Assembly: GCF_045348435.1 (NCBI RefSeq)
Contig: NZ_CP157484.1
Location: 2,542,001 to 2,606,000, forward strand
DNA: 64,000 bases
Source of the DNA: Alsobacter sp045348435
GTDB taxonomy: Bacteria; Pseudomonadota; Alphaproteobacteria; Rhizobiales; Beijerinckiaceae
Direction: 5' to 3'
Of this stretch, positions 8,635 through 19,521 are shown piece after piece. The notes beneath the pieces were generated by a model. That model was not told where the DNA came from. It saw only the letters and a program-made list of their open reading frames with translations, and searched no databases. The position numbers and the translations under genes are program-made. The first letter of the stretch is position 1, and each line of letters starts with the position of its first letter.

Positions 8635-9249
8635 CTACGTCCAGGCGTCGCGGATGGTCTGGACGGTCGCCGTCTCCACCTGCTGGCCATAGCGCTGGTG
8701 GTAGAGCGTCATCATGGCGTCATGCGCCTCGTCTGAGGAACTGCACAGGGCGTCGGTGGCCACCACGACCCGGTAGCCGCGGTCCAAGCCCCCCAGGACG
8801 GCGGCGAGCACGCAGACATCCGTCTCTCCCCCGCTCACCACGATGGCGTCCGCCCCGCGTCGCTGCAGCCTGCTCTCGAGGTCGCTGTCGATCCAGGGCG
8901 AATAGACCTGCTTGTCGAGGATCTCGCCGGGGGGCGTGAAGGCTCGCAGATCCGGGACCAGGTCGATCATGGCCCGGCCGATCCGCTCCAGCGTCACATC
9001 CGCCCATCGCTCGTAATAGCGCTTCCAGGTCCCCTGCCCGATTCCGGGCCGCTCGACCGGGATGAACCGGGTGAAGATCGCGGCGTCGGGCTTGTGGGCG
9101 GCGAGCTCGACGACCTTTGGCAGGACCTTCGGCATCCAGGGCGTCCGCCAGGGGGTGTCCTCGGCGAAGAGGCGCTGCATGTCGACGCACAGATGGACGG
9201 TGGTCCTGGGCGACAGCGGCCCGTAGCTCAGCTCGTCTTTCTTCCCCAT
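8635..9249 (-). CDS. isochorismatase-family cysteine hydrolase
   Basis: This is a 204-residue member of the isochorismatase-like cysteine hydrolase family. The expected triad is visible: Asp23 in LCVDMQR, Lys113 in LDKQVYSPW, and Cys146 in GGETDVCVLA, preceded by the usual VVSGG strand. Family members hydrolyse amides such as nicotinamide or carbamoyl compounds, or vinyl ethers. The gene lies 6 nt downstream of nadE in the same operon, which makes nicotinamidase (NAD salvage) an attractive guess. The typical PncA metal-site DxHxxxH motif is not evident, so the substrate remains open. No signal peptide is present; it is cytoplasmic. Confidence 0.87.
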   Translation of the reverse strand: MGKKDELSYGPLSPRTTVHLCVDMQRLFAEDTPWRTPWMPKVLPKVVELAAHKPDAAIFTRFIPVERPGIGQGTWKRYYERWADVTLERIGRAMIDLVPDLRAFTPPGEILDKQVYSPWIDSDLESRLQRRGADAIVVSGGETDVCVLAAVLGGLDRGYRVVVATDALCSSSDEAHDAMMTLYHQRYGQQVETATVQTIRDAWT

Positions 9250-9255
9250 GCAGCC

Positions 9256-11298
<2,043 letters not shown>

Positions 11299-11528
11299 GC
11301 CGCCATCACTCCTGTCCGAAGCGCCAGCCGGCGCGTTCGGTTCCGGACCTCGCGCCAGCGTACGCCGGCCGGCCATCGGCGGGCGCGCCGCGCCCCGGGC
11401 CGAGACTCGCCTTCTACTCATCTTGAGCAAAAGAATATAGGGCCGGGAGGGGGTGAAGAGAAGCCGTCGATGCGCCATGTTCGGCGGCGCGGGCCTTCAT
11501 GCGCCGCGCACGACCACAAGGATGCACC

Positions 11529-12479
11529 ATGCAGTCGCGCCAGCTCGGACAGTCCGCCCTCTCCGTCCCGCCCTTGTGCCTCGGGGGCAATGTCTTCGGC
11601 TGGACCATCGACGAGACGCGATCCTTCGAGGTGCTCGACGCGGCCTTCGAGGCCGGACTGCGCTTCATCGACACCGCGGACGTCTACTCGCGCTGGGCGC
11701 CCGGCCACAGCGGCGGCGAGTCCGAGACCATCATCGGCGCCTGGATGAAGGCCCGCCGCAACCGCGACCAGATCGTGCTGGCCACCAAGGTGGGCATGGA
11801 CATGGGCGACGGCAAAGCGGGGCTGGCCCCGGCCTATATCCGCTCGGCCGTCGACGCCTCGCTTCGGCGGCTCCAGACCGACCGGATCGATCTCTACCAG
11901 GCGCACAAGGACGACCCCGCGACCCCGCAGGCCGAAACGCTGGCCGCCTTCGCCGAACTGGTCACGTCCGGCAAGGTCCGGGTCATCGGCGCCTCGAACT
12001 TCTCGCCGGAGCGCTTCACCGAGGCGCTGGACATCTCCGAGACGCAGGGCCTCCCCCGCTACGAGACGATGCAGCCCGAATACAATCTCTACACGCGCTC
12101 CGACTACGAAGGCGGACTGGAGCCGATCTGCCTCGCCCGCCATGTGGGGGTGATCCCCTTCTTCGGCCTGGCGGCCGGGTTCCTGACCGGCAAGTACCGA
12201 TCCGAGGCGGATCTGGGCAAGAGCCCCCGCGGCGAGCGCAGCATCGCCCGCTATCTGAACGAGCGCGGGTTCAAGATCCTGGCCGCGCTGGACAAGGTCG
12301 CCGAGCGCCGCGCCGCGACGCCCGCCCGGATCGCCCTAGCGTGGCAGATCGCCCGCCCCAGCATCACCGCCCCCATCGCGAGCGCCACCAGCGTCGAGCA
12401 GGTTCGCGAACTTGCCGCCGCCACCGCGCTTCGCCTCGCCGACGAGGACATCCGCGAACTCGACCAGGCGAGCGGCTGA
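11529..12479 (+). CDS. aldo/keto reductase
   Basis: This NADPH-dependent oxidoreductase of 316 residues has a TIM barrel of the AKR superfamily. The catalytic tetrad is present: Asp48 (FIDTAD), Tyr53 (DVYSRW), Lys87 (LATKVG) and His126 (YQAHKDD). C-terminal cofactor-binding residues lie in PIASATSVEQV. The start MQSRQLGQSALSV at 11529 matches typical family N-termini. The sequence resembles general-stress or YajO/IolS-type reductases, so the physiological carbonyl substrate is not predictable. The downstream membrane-protein gene starts 20 nt after the stop. Confidence 0.93.
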   Translation: MQSRQLGQSALSVPPLCLGGNVFGWTIDETRSFEVLDAAFEAGLRFIDTADVYSRWAPGHSGGESETIIGAWMKARRNRDQIVLATKVGMDMGDGKAGLAPAYIRSAVDASLRRLQTDRIDLYQAHKDDPATPQAETLAAFAELVTSGKVRVIGASNFSPERFTEALDISETQGLPRYETMQPEYNLYTRSDYEGGLEPICLARHVGVIPFFGLAAGFLTGKYRSEADLGKSPRGERSIARYLNERGFKILAALDKVAERRAATPARIALAWQIARPSITAPIASATSVEQVRELAAATALRLADEDIRELDQASG

Positions 12480-12499
12480 ACCGGGTGACAGAGCGCCGC

Positions 12500-13063
12500 A
12501 TGACCATGGGCCCCGAGGATCCGATCCGCCCGGACGCTCCGCCCGGCGAGCCGCCGGCGCCCCGGCGGCCGCTGGTCGTGCGCGTGCTGCTCGACGTCCT
12601 GGTCGTGCCTTTCGTCATCTTCGACGAGATCGTGCGGCCGCTCTTCGCGCCTCTCATCCGCGCCCTTCAGGCGCTGGCGCTGGTCCAGCGCATGGAGCGG
12701 GCCGTCGCGGCGCTGCCGCGCTATGCGATCCTGGCCGTCTTCGTCGTTCCCTTCCTGATCGCCGAGCCGCTCAAGATCCTCGGTCTCTACTGGCTGGGGA
12801 CCGGGCATGTGCGGGTCGCCATCCCGACTTTGATCCTGGCGCATGGGGCGACGTTCCTGATCGTGGAGCGCATCTTCGACGCCGGGCGGGACAAGCTGAT
12901 GACCATCGGGTGGTTCGCCCGCATCATCACGGTCGTGTTCCGCGTGCGCGACGCCGCGCTGGCCTGGGTGCGGTCGAGCCGCGCCTGGAAAACCGTCCGC
13001 GAGTATGGACGGCGCCTGCGCCTGCGCGTCCGGGAGATCGCCGCGCGATGGAAAAGCGCATGA
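12500..13063 (+). CDS. hypothetical integral membrane protein
   Basis: The protein has 187 residues. A Pro-rich cytoplasmic N-terminus is followed by a hydrophobic segment (VVRVLLDVLVVPFVIFDEI), an amphipathic stretch, two further hydrophobic segments (YAILAVFVVPFLIAEPLKIL and VAIPTLILAHGATFLIVE), and a strongly basic C-terminal tail rich in Arg. I do not recognise a named family, though similar proteins are common in Hyphomicrobiales. The ATG at 12500 lies 20 nt after the aldo/keto reductase stop, and a second ATG two codons later is possible. It is likely cotranscribed with that gene. Confidence 0.75.
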   Translation: MTMGPEDPIRPDAPPGEPPAPRRPLVVRVLLDVLVVPFVIFDEIVRPLFAPLIRALQALALVQRMERAVAALPRYAILAVFVVPFLIAEPLKILGLYWLGTGHVRVAIPTLILAHGATFLIVERIFDAGRDKLMTIGWFARIITVVFRVRDAALAWVRSSRAWKTVREYGRRLRLRVREIAARWKSA

Positions 13064-13138
13064 CTGAGCCCGCGAGGTTTGCTCTTTTTTAAGTACGAAC
13101 CCCGACAGTGTTGGAGACCATCAGCCAGGCTCGCCCCC

Positions 13139-13366
13139 ATGTCCCTCGCCAAGCAGATCGCCGCAACAGCGCTCCTCGTGGGCCTTGTGTATTGGATCTC
13201 TCCGCTTCGGTTCGGACAGAGCGCGTCAGGCCCCGGCTGCGGCCGCGATCAGATCGGCTGCCTCATCGCGGCGACGGATCCCGACGAGCGCGATCCCGTC
13301 ACCACGGGCAGCGTGCCGCGCGGCGCCCGGGCGAACGCCCCGAAGCGGACCTCGTTCTCCCACTGA
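13139..13366 (+). CDS. small hypothetical protein with N-terminal membrane/signal segment
   Basis: This is a 75-residue protein. An N-terminal hydrophobic segment (IAATALLVGLVYWI) is followed by a short polar domain with two cysteines (GPGCGRDQIGCLIAAT), which could form a disulfide if exported. The tail contains DPVTTGSVPRGAR, a type of motif common in small Hyphomicrobiales exported proteins (ends with TGSVP). The start at 13139 was chosen because it places the hydrophobic segment correctly. There is no clear Shine-Dalgarno, so the call is moderate. The function is unknown. Confidence 0.55.
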   Translation: MSLAKQIAATALLVGLVYWISPLRFGQSASGPGCGRDQIGCLIAATDPDERDPVTTGSVPRGARANAPKRTSFSH

Positions 13367-13435
13367 ACGGCGATGCGCTAGCCAAGGATCAGCGAAAGTG
13401 ATTTAGGATCCGCCCGAAATTCGGGAGGATCGACC

Positions 13436-14671
13436 GTGAGACAGCGCCAGAATTCGGGATTGAACCGTCGCCATTTCGTCGCCGCCGCCGCAGCGGCGAC
13501 ATTGTCCGCCCCGGCGATCGTCCGGGCCCAGGCCCCGGTCCTGAAGGTCGGCGTGATGCTGCCGCGGTCCGGCTTCTTCGCGCAGGCGGGCCAGAGCTGT
13601 CACCGCGGCGCGCTCGCCGCCCCCAAGGTGCTGGCCGATCTCGGCTACAAGGTCGAACTCGTCCACATCGACACGGAATCCTCAGCCGACATCGCCCGCA
13701 CCCAGGCGGAGCGCGCCGTCAATGACGGGGTCCACTGCCTGGTCGGAGCCTTCGACTCCGGCCACACGCTGGCCATCGCGCAGGTGGCCGAACAGCGCCA
13801 GGTGCCGCTGATCTGCAACATCGCCGCCGCTCCCCAGCTCACCGAACAGGGCTACAAATACCTCGTCCGCAACTTCCAGACCGGCGGGGCGCTCGTCACC
13901 AACGGCCTGCGGCTGATCAAGACGATCTCCGAGGCCACGAAGGTGGACTTCAAGTCGGCCGTGTTCCTGCACGCGAACGACACCTTCGGCACGGCCCAGC
14001 GCCAGGCCATGGACGCGATCTTCCCGAAGCAGAACATGCCGTTCCCGCTGACGGAGAGCATCGCCTACGATCCCAAGGCGCAGGACCTCTCCGTCGAGGT
14101 CACCAAGATGCGCTCGCTGAACCCCGACCTCGTGATGGTGGTCAGCCGCGCTGGCGACGCCATCAAGCTCGTGCGCGACATGGTGCGCCAGCGCTTCGAG
14201 CCCAAGGCGATCATCTCTCCCGGCTCGCCCGGCCTCTATGACGAGGAGTTCTACCAGGCGCTCGGACCGCTGGCCGACTACCTGATGTTCAACCTGCCCT
14301 GGGCCAACCCAAAATCGGACATGACCCAGGCGCTGGAGGCCTCCTTCAAGCAGGCCAACCCCAACAACCGCTTCGCGGTGGACTGCTTCAACGCCGGCTT
14401 CACCTTCGAGGCGATCCTGGTCGCCGCCGACGCCTTCAAGCGCGCCGGCGCGACCGCCGGTCCCGCCCTGATGGACGCCGTCAGGCAGACCAAGATCGAG
14501 AAGCACGTCATGATCGGCGGTCCGATCCAGTTCGACGAGAAGGGCAACAACCCCAATATCGGCTCCGCCGCCGTCCAGAATCGCGGGCGCACCCCCACGG
14601 TGGTGCTGCCCTCCGAGGTCGCGACCGAGGCGCCCGTGCTGCCGATGCCGAGCTGGCAGGGCCGCAAGTAA
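13436..14671 (+). CDS. Tat-exported HAAT-family ABC transporter substrate-binding protein (Peripla_BP_6)
   Basis: This 411-residue periplasmic binding protein has a twin-arginine signal (NRRHFVAAAAAATLS) ending around IVRAQA. The mature protein begins VLKVGVMLPRSGFFAQAGQS, the typical first strand of the branched-chain amino acid/amide family, with further family features in HIDTESSADIARTQAERAV and LVGAFDSGHTLAIAQV. It starts with GTG at 13436 after GGGAGGA. A short palindrome (CCCGAAATTCGGG, 13413-13425) overlaps this ribosome binding site. The livHMGF operon lies 4 kb downstream on the same strand, separated by two unrelated genes, and this is the best candidate partner. The ligand is unknown. 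Confidence 0.9.
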   Translation: MRQRQNSGLNRRHFVAAAAAATLSAPAIVRAQAPVLKVGVMLPRSGFFAQAGQSCHRGALAAPKVLADLGYKVELVHIDTESSADIARTQAERAVNDGVHCLVGAFDSGHTLAIAQVAEQRQVPLICNIAAAPQLTEQGYKYLVRNFQTGGALVTNGLRLIKTISEATKVDFKSAVFLHANDTFGTAQRQAMDAIFPKQNMPFPLTESIAYDPKAQDLSVEVTKMRSLNPDLVMVVSRAGDAIKLVRDMVRQRFEPKAIISPGSPGLYDEEFYQALGPLADYLMFNLPWANPKSDMTQALEASFKQANPNNRFAVDCFNAGFTFEAILVAADAFKRAGATAGPALMDAVRQTKIEKHVMIGGPIQFDEKGNNPNIGSAAVQNRGRTPTVVLPSEVATEAPVLPMPSWQGRK

Positions 14672-14754
14672 AAGGCCTACCTGCTCGCAACGCGGGCGTT
14701 AGGCTGAATTTCACGCAAAGCGAGGATCGTCTCGGCTCGGCCGGAGGATCGCGC

Positions 14755-16707
14755 GTGAAGTTCAACCGCCTGGGATGGTACGTCCAGCGCTTGCGCGCGA
14801 TGGGCCCGGCCGAGGTCGCGCACCGGGTCGCCGAGCAGGCGAAGCGGGCAAGGTGGCGCGGCGACCGGCGAGGCTGGGCCGCGTTCGACGTCGGCGACGG
14901 CCCTCTGGAGAGCCTCGCCGCCTTCGGTGACGTCCTGAGAAGGCCCTGGCCCGCCGAGGTGGAGGCTGCGACGCGGTCCGCCGCCGCCCGGACCCGCGCG
15001 GGAACGCTGGAGCTCCTCGGCGTGCCGGTGGCGGCGGGCGCCTACGCTCCGGGCCTCTGGGCGCTGGATCCCGTCTCGGGCCGCCCCTGGTCGAGCCCGG
15101 ACGCGTACTGCTTCGACGTCCCGTTCCGCAACGGCGACGGACGTGGCGACGTGAAGTTCGTGTTCGAGCTGAACCGTCTGCAGATGCTCCACCCGGTGGC
15201 GGCCCTGGCCATCCGCGACGGGGATGGGGACGCCGCCCGGTTCTGCCTGGACGTCGTGCTGTCCTGGATGGAGGCCAATCCGCCCTTCCGGGGGATCAAC
15301 TGGCTCTCCGGCATCGAGCTCGCGCTGCGGCTGGTCTCGCTGGGCCTGGTCGTCGCGGCCGCTGCGCCGCATCTCGCAGCCGCCGAGCGGCGCCGGTTGC
15401 GCAGCGCGGTGGCGGCGCATGGGTTCTGGCTCGCCCGCTACCCGTCGCTGCACTCCTCAGCCAACAACCACCACGTGGCGGAGTCGCTGGGCCTCCTGGT
15501 CGCGGGCCTGCTCGCCCCGGATCTGCCGGCCGCGCCCGCATGGCGCGCCCAGGGCCGGCGCGGCCTCCTCGATGCGGCGAAAGACCAATTCCACGCGGAC
15601 GGCTGGGGCGCCGAGCAGACGCCGACCTACACGGCCTTCACGCTGGAGATGCTGGCCCTGGGCGGCCTCGTCCTCAGGAACGAACGCGACCCCTACCCTG
15701 CCGAAACCTGGGCCTTGATCGGAAAAGCCGCCGCGGCGCTCCGCAGCGTCACCGACCAGAACGGGCAGGCGCCGCGCATCGGCGACGACGACGAAGGCCG
15801 TGTCCTGGCCTGCCCGCCGGATCGCGAGCCGCGCTATCCCGCATCGGTGTCGGCGGCCCTCTCCGGCCTGATCGGCGAGCCCGCTTTGGCGCCGGAAGCC
15901 CGGGACCCGCATTGGCGCGACCTCCTGTTCGCCAGCCCCGGCCCAGGCCGCTCCCTTCAGGGCGTGGCGCATTACCCCGATGGCGGCATAACGGTGATCC
16001 ACGACCGGATCGCCGGACGCCGCGCCATGGTGGCCTTCGACCATGGGCCGCTGGGCTTCCTCTCCATCGCGGCGCACGGGCACGCGGACGCGCTGGCGCT
16101 CTGGTTGCACCTCGATGGCGAGCCCGTGCTCGTCGATGCCGGGACCTATCTGTATTCCGGCGGCGGCGCGATCCGGGAGGCGCTGCGCGCAACCGCGAGC
16201 CACAACGTCCTCACCATCGATGGCGCCTCGCAGAGCGCGACGGCGGGTCCGTTCAACTGGCGGACCAAGGCCTGCACGCGCCTGGAGCGCCTGCAGCGCG
16301 GGGACGCATGGTCGATCTCAGCCTCCCATGACGGCTACGCCGCGCGCTTCGGCTATCGCCACGAACGGACCATCGCCCGTACGGCGCAGGGCTTCGCGGT
16401 CTTGGATCGCCTGATCGGCGACGGCCCTCGCCGCCCGGTCGAGATCCGTTTCCACCTGCGCCCGGACCTCGCCGTCGCCATCGACCGGGGCGTCGCGACC
16501 GTGAGCGGGTCCGGCGGACCTTTGGCGGCGATCCGCTGCCCCGGCGAGGCGGCCCTCTCCCTCGTCAAGGGCGTGGACGGGACGCCGCCCTTCTGCTCGC
16601 CGGCTTTCGGCGTCCTTCGTTCCGGCCAGGAGTTCGTGGCCTCCAGCCACACCGAGGCGCTCAAGGCGGGCCTCGTCACGCAGGTCGAGATCCTTCCCGC
16701 CGGCTGA
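14755..16707 (+). CDS. heparinase II/III-like protein
   Basis: The protein has 650 residues with the two-part layout of the family. A helical alginate-lyase-like toroid spans about residues 60-360 (FELNRLQMLHPVAALA, GINWLSGIELALRLVSLGL, HSSANNHHVAESLGLLV). A C-terminal beta-rich Heparinase_II/III domain follows (YPDGGITVIHDRIAGR, AAHGHADALALWLHLDGEPV, DAGTYLYSG, SHNVLTIDGASQS). The conserved NNHH and HGHAD histidine motifs are intact. Despite the enzyme name, many members are encoded in surface polysaccharide clusters and act on, or help make, capsule or exopolysaccharide uronic acid polymers. No signal peptide is visible. The GTG at 14755 follows GGAGGATC. The CapK-like gene downstream supports a polysaccharide role. 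Confidence 0.9.
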   Translation: MKFNRLGWYVQRLRAMGPAEVAHRVAEQAKRARWRGDRRGWAAFDVGDGPLESLAAFGDVLRRPWPAEVEAATRSAAARTRAGTLELLGVPVAAGAYAPGLWALDPVSGRPWSSPDAYCFDVPFRNGDGRGDVKFVFELNRLQMLHPVAALAIRDGDGDAARFCLDVVLSWMEANPPFRGINWLSGIELALRLVSLGLVVAAAAPHLAAAERRRLRSAVAAHGFWLARYPSLHSSANNHHVAESLGLLVAGLLAPDLPAAPAWRAQGRRGLLDAAKDQFHADGWGAEQTPTYTAFTLEMLALGGLVLRNERDPYPAETWALIGKAAAALRSVTDQNGQAPRIGDDDEGRVLACPPDREPRYPASVSAALSGLIGEPALAPEARDPHWRDLLFASPGPGRSLQGVAHYPDGGITVIHDRIAGRRAMVAFDHGPLGFLSIAAHGHADALALWLHLDGEPVLVDAGTYLYSGGGAIREALRATASHNVLTIDGASQSATAGPFNWRTKACTRLERLQRGDAWSISASHDGYAARFGYRHERTIARTAQGFAVLDRLIGDGPRRPVEIRFHLRPDLAVAIDRGVATVSGSGGPLAAIRCPGEAALSLVKGVDGTPPFCSPAFGVLRSGQEFVASSHTEALKAGLVTQVEILPAG

Positions 16708-16784
16708 GCGCACTGTGCCATTTGAGGGCGCCCGCCTCCGGCCCGGACCTTGCGATCCATGTTCGCCGGGAGGCTCCCGTCCTG

Positions 16785-18083
16785 ATGTTGAACATTCTGA
16801 AGCGCTCCACCCTGTTCGATCGGTTGGCCCGCCGTCCGCCCGTTCTCTATGGGCGAGCAAGGCGGATGATCGAGGCCTTCGACGCCATGGACGCCGGCCA
16901 GCGCGAGGCGGCCCAGGCCGAACGTCTCGAACGTGTTCTGGCCGACGCGGAGCAGACCGGGTTCTACGCCGGCGCGGGCTTGCGCGACCTCTCCTGCGCG
17001 CCCCTGCTCCGCAAGGAGGACGTGCGCCAGGCCGAGACGGCCTTCCAGCGCGCCATCGCGGTCCCGCGCTCGCCGGCCGCCACGGGCGGCACCACCGGCG
17101 CGCCGTTGCGCCTGACCCGCTCGCCCGGACAGGTCGTGTTCGAGCAGGCCCTGGTCGACCATCTGATCGCCCTGGCCGGCGTCGAGCCGACCGCGGTCCG
17201 CTCCGCCGTGATGCGGGGCGACGCCATCAAGCCCGTGGACGCCATGGGTCCGCCCTACTGGACCATCCTGGGCGTCGACCGGGCGCTCGTTTCGGCGCAC
17301 CACCTGACCTCCGAGACGTATCCCGACTACGAGCGGTTCCTGGAGACGTTCAGACCGTCGATCCTGCACGCCTACCCGTCCGCGCTGGAGCAGCTCACGA
17401 CCTTCGCCGAAGAACGCGGCGGCGGACCGCCGTTGCGCCTCGTCTTCACCTCGTCCGAGCAGTTGCCCACCGGCCTGCGGGCGCGCGTGAAGGCCGCCTT
17501 CGGGGCCGATCTGCTGGACTTCTACGGCCAGGCGGAACGCGTCTGCGCGGCCTGGTCGCTGCGCGACGGGGAGTTCTGGTTCCGGCCCGACTATGGCGCA
17601 GTCGAGTTCCGCGACGGCCCGGCGGGCGTGCGTCTGATCGGCACGGGGCTGCACAACCGGGCGCAGATCCTGCTGCGCTACGACACCGGCGATCTCGCGG
17701 TCCTGGGTCCGCACGCCTCGCCCGAGCGTCGCCGGCTTATGGCCCTCGGGCTGGCGCCTTTCGAAGGCGTCTCCGGCCGGCAGAGCGAGTATATCGAGCT
17801 GCCCGACGGGGCGCGGATCATCGGGCTGAACCACGTCCCGCGCGGCGTGGAAGGCGCCAGCAGCATCCAGATCCTGCAGGACGGCCCGTCGCGCGTCCGG
17901 CTGCGCGTCGTGCCGAACGCGCGCTATGGCGAGGCCACGCGCCAGCGCATCGAAGCCAATCTGCGCCTCAAGGCGCCGCTCAGCGTCGTCGTGGACTACG
18001 AAATCGCCGGCGCGCCTTACAGGCTGCCCAACGGCAAGGCGCCGCTGTTCGTGGATCTGCGCGGCCGGGGGCCGTCAGTCTAG
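16785..18083 (+). CDS. CapK/PaaK-like adenylate-forming enzyme
   Basis: The protein has 432 residues and belongs to the phenylacetate-CoA ligase/coenzyme F390 synthetase/CapK branch of AMP-forming enzymes. The ATP-binding loop is ATGGTTGAPLRLTRS; LDFYGQAERV and LLRYDTGDLAVL are the later adenylation motifs. The N-terminal region is short compared with PaaK (about 440 residues). CapK relatives sit in capsule biosynthesis operons, and the neighbouring heparinase II/III-like gene favours a similar surface-polysaccharide role, perhaps activation of a carboxylic acid substituent. I chose the ATG at 16785, preceded by GGGAGG; an ATG at 16722 would add 21 atypical residues. The substrate is unknown. 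Confidence 0.85.
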   Translation: MLNILKRSTLFDRLARRPPVLYGRARRMIEAFDAMDAGQREAAQAERLERVLADAEQTGFYAGAGLRDLSCAPLLRKEDVRQAETAFQRAIAVPRSPAATGGTTGAPLRLTRSPGQVVFEQALVDHLIALAGVEPTAVRSAVMRGDAIKPVDAMGPPYWTILGVDRALVSAHHLTSETYPDYERFLETFRPSILHAYPSALEQLTTFAEERGGGPPLRLVFTSSEQLPTGLRARVKAAFGADLLDFYGQAERVCAAWSLRDGEFWFRPDYGAVEFRDGPAGVRLIGTGLHNRAQILLRYDTGDLAVLGPHASPERRRLMALGLAPFEGVSGRQSEYIELPDGARIIGLNHVPRGVEGASSIQILQDGPSRVRLRVVPNARYGEATRQRIEANLRLKAPLSVVVDYEIAGAPYRLPNGKAPLFVDLRGRGPSV

Positions 18084-18149
18084 AGAGCATGCTGCGAAAA
18101 GGTGGGAACCGGCTTTTCGCGCCAAAGCATGCGACAACCAGGCTCTAGA
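18079..18149. repeat. palindromic intergenic element, copy A
   Basis: The element is nested-palindromic. The outer arms are TCTAGAG (18079-18085) and CTCTAGA (18143-18149), GCATGC occurs at 18087-18092 and 18127-18132, and the core is GCGAAAAG (18094-18101) with CTTTTCGC (18113-18120). The core motif, with GGGAACCGG in the loop, resembles palindromic mosaic elements of rhizobia. It sits between the convergent ends of the CapK-like gene and the 108-residue exported protein gene. A degenerate copy occurs near 3936-3974. Confidence 0.8.
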
Positions 18150-18471
18150 AGCCGATCGCCATGCCGCCGCCGCCGGACCCGAGCGTCGGGCGGACCCCGC
18201 TCGTGCCCTGCGGCCAGGAAAACTCCTCGCGGCCGGGAAGCGGCTTGGGCATGGGGGCGTCTTCCCATTTGGGCTGGCGTCCGCCGCCTGCGGTCTGGGC
18301 CGGCTGCGGCTTCGCCTTGGCGGCGGTCCGGCTGGCTGGCTGGACCTTCGGCTTGGCGGGCTTCTGAGCCGCGGGCCGCGGATCCGCGGGCGCGCCGAGC
18401 TGCTGGGCCGAGAGAGGCGTCGCGACCCACACGGCCAGAAGGGCCGCGAGCGTCGGGGCGATGAAGCGCAT
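18145..18471 (-). CDS. small exported hypothetical protein
   Basis: This 108-residue protein has a signal peptide (about 1-22, MRFIAPTLAALLAVWVATPL then SAQ). The mature part is low-complexity and basic, with many Pro, Ala, Lys and Gln (PRPAAQKPAKPKVQP), then a conserved-looking tail (EDAPMPKPLPGREEFSWPQG) and a Gly-rich end. No family is recognised. A strong AGAGGAGA site precedes the ATG at 18471. It is probably a periplasmic or cell-wall-associated protein. The gene diverges from the livHMGF operon with 162 nt between, so the two share a promoter region. Confidence 0.72.
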   Translation of the reverse strand: MRFIAPTLAALLAVWVATPLSAQQLGAPADPRPAAQKPAKPKVQPASRTAAKAKPQPAQTAGGGRQPKWEDAPMPKPLPGREEFSWPQGTSGVRPTLGSGGGGMAIGF

Positions 18472-18633
18472 GGTCGTTCTCCTCTTGCGGCTCCCTCATA
18501 GCATCGGGTGCGAATTTGGCGAACCCGCGGCGGTTGTGGCGGACGGACGACGCCAGTGCTTGCGTTCTCCCGCGCTTCAGCGCATTCAGCACGCGCGATC
18601 CCGCCGCCTCGCCCATCCTCCCGCCGCCCGCCG

Positions 18634-19521
18634 ATGTCCCTCAGTCTCTATCTCGAAGTCCTGGTTCAAGGCGTCCTGACCGGTCTCGTCTACGGTCTGA
18701 TGGCGCTCGGACTGTCGGTGATTTTCGGGGTGGTGCGGGTGGTGAACTTCGCCCATGGCGAATTCGCCGTGCTGGGCATGTATGCGGCCTTCGTGCTGTT
18801 CACGGGGCTCGGCCTCGATCCCTTCATCGCCATGGCGCCGATCGCGGCCCTGTTCTTCGTCATCGGCTACGGCCTGCAGCGGGCGTTGATCAACCCCTTC
18901 ATCACACGGCCGGAGCACGAGCAGTTCATCCTGCTGGTCGGCCTCGCGATCATCATGGTCAACGGCCTGCTGATGATCTTCGGCCCCGACGCGCGCCACG
19001 CCAACCTGTCCTACTCGTTCGACAGCTGGCTCGTGCCGACCGGCTTCTCCGCCGAGATCATCGTCGACAAGGTGCGTGTCTACGCCGCGCTCGCCGCCCT
19101 CGTCGTGTGCGGGCTGTTGTTTGCGTTCTTCCGCTTCACCTTGACCGGGACGGCCATCCGGGCCTGCGCCGACAACCTCGTCGGCGCGGCCGTCGTGGGC
19201 CTCGACGTCAAGCGCCTCTACGCGCTGACCTTCGCGCTCGGCCTCGCCTGCGTCGGCGCCGCGGGGTCGCTGATGGTGGCTCTGACGGACGTCACCCCGA
19301 TGCTGGCGCCCTCCTTCACGCTGCTCGCCTTCACGATCGTGATCATCGGCGGGCTGGGCTCCATGATGGGCGCACTGGCCGGCGGGCTCCTGATCGGCGT
19401 CGCCGAGGCGCTGGCGAGCGTTGTGGCGGCGCCGTCGCTCAAGAGCATGATCTCCTTCGCGCTGCTCGTCATCGTGCTCGCGTTTCGCCCGCAAGGGTTG
19501 ATGGGGCGGCGCCCCGCATGA
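18634..19521 (+). CDS. livH: HAAT ABC transporter permease, LivH type
   Basis: This inner-membrane permease of 295 residues has about eight hydrophobic helices. The family opening LVQGVLTGLVYGLMALGLSV and VVNFAHGEFAVLGMYAAF are diagnostic for LivH. The C-terminus holds the EAA-like cytoplasmic loop region with IRACADNLVGAAVVGLDVKR and IIGGLGSMMGALAGGLLIGV. It pairs with LivM to form the channel for amino acid or amide uptake. The start at 18634 was chosen from the conserved MSLSLYLEVLVQG opening. It is the first gene of a tightly packed operon and its stop codon overlaps the livM start (ATGA). No binding protein is encoded in the operon. Confidence 0.95.
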   Translation: MSLSLYLEVLVQGVLTGLVYGLMALGLSVIFGVVRVVNFAHGEFAVLGMYAAFVLFTGLGLDPFIAMAPIAALFFVIGYGLQRALINPFITRPEHEQFILLVGLAIIMVNGLLMIFGPDARHANLSYSFDSWLVPTGFSAEIIVDKVRVYAALAALVVCGLLFAFFRFTLTGTAIRACADNLVGAAVVGLDVKRLYALTFALGLACVGAAGSLMVALTDVTPMLAPSFTLLAFTIVIIGGLGSMMGALAGGLLIGVAEALASVVAAPSLKSMISFALLVIVLAFRPQGLMGRRPA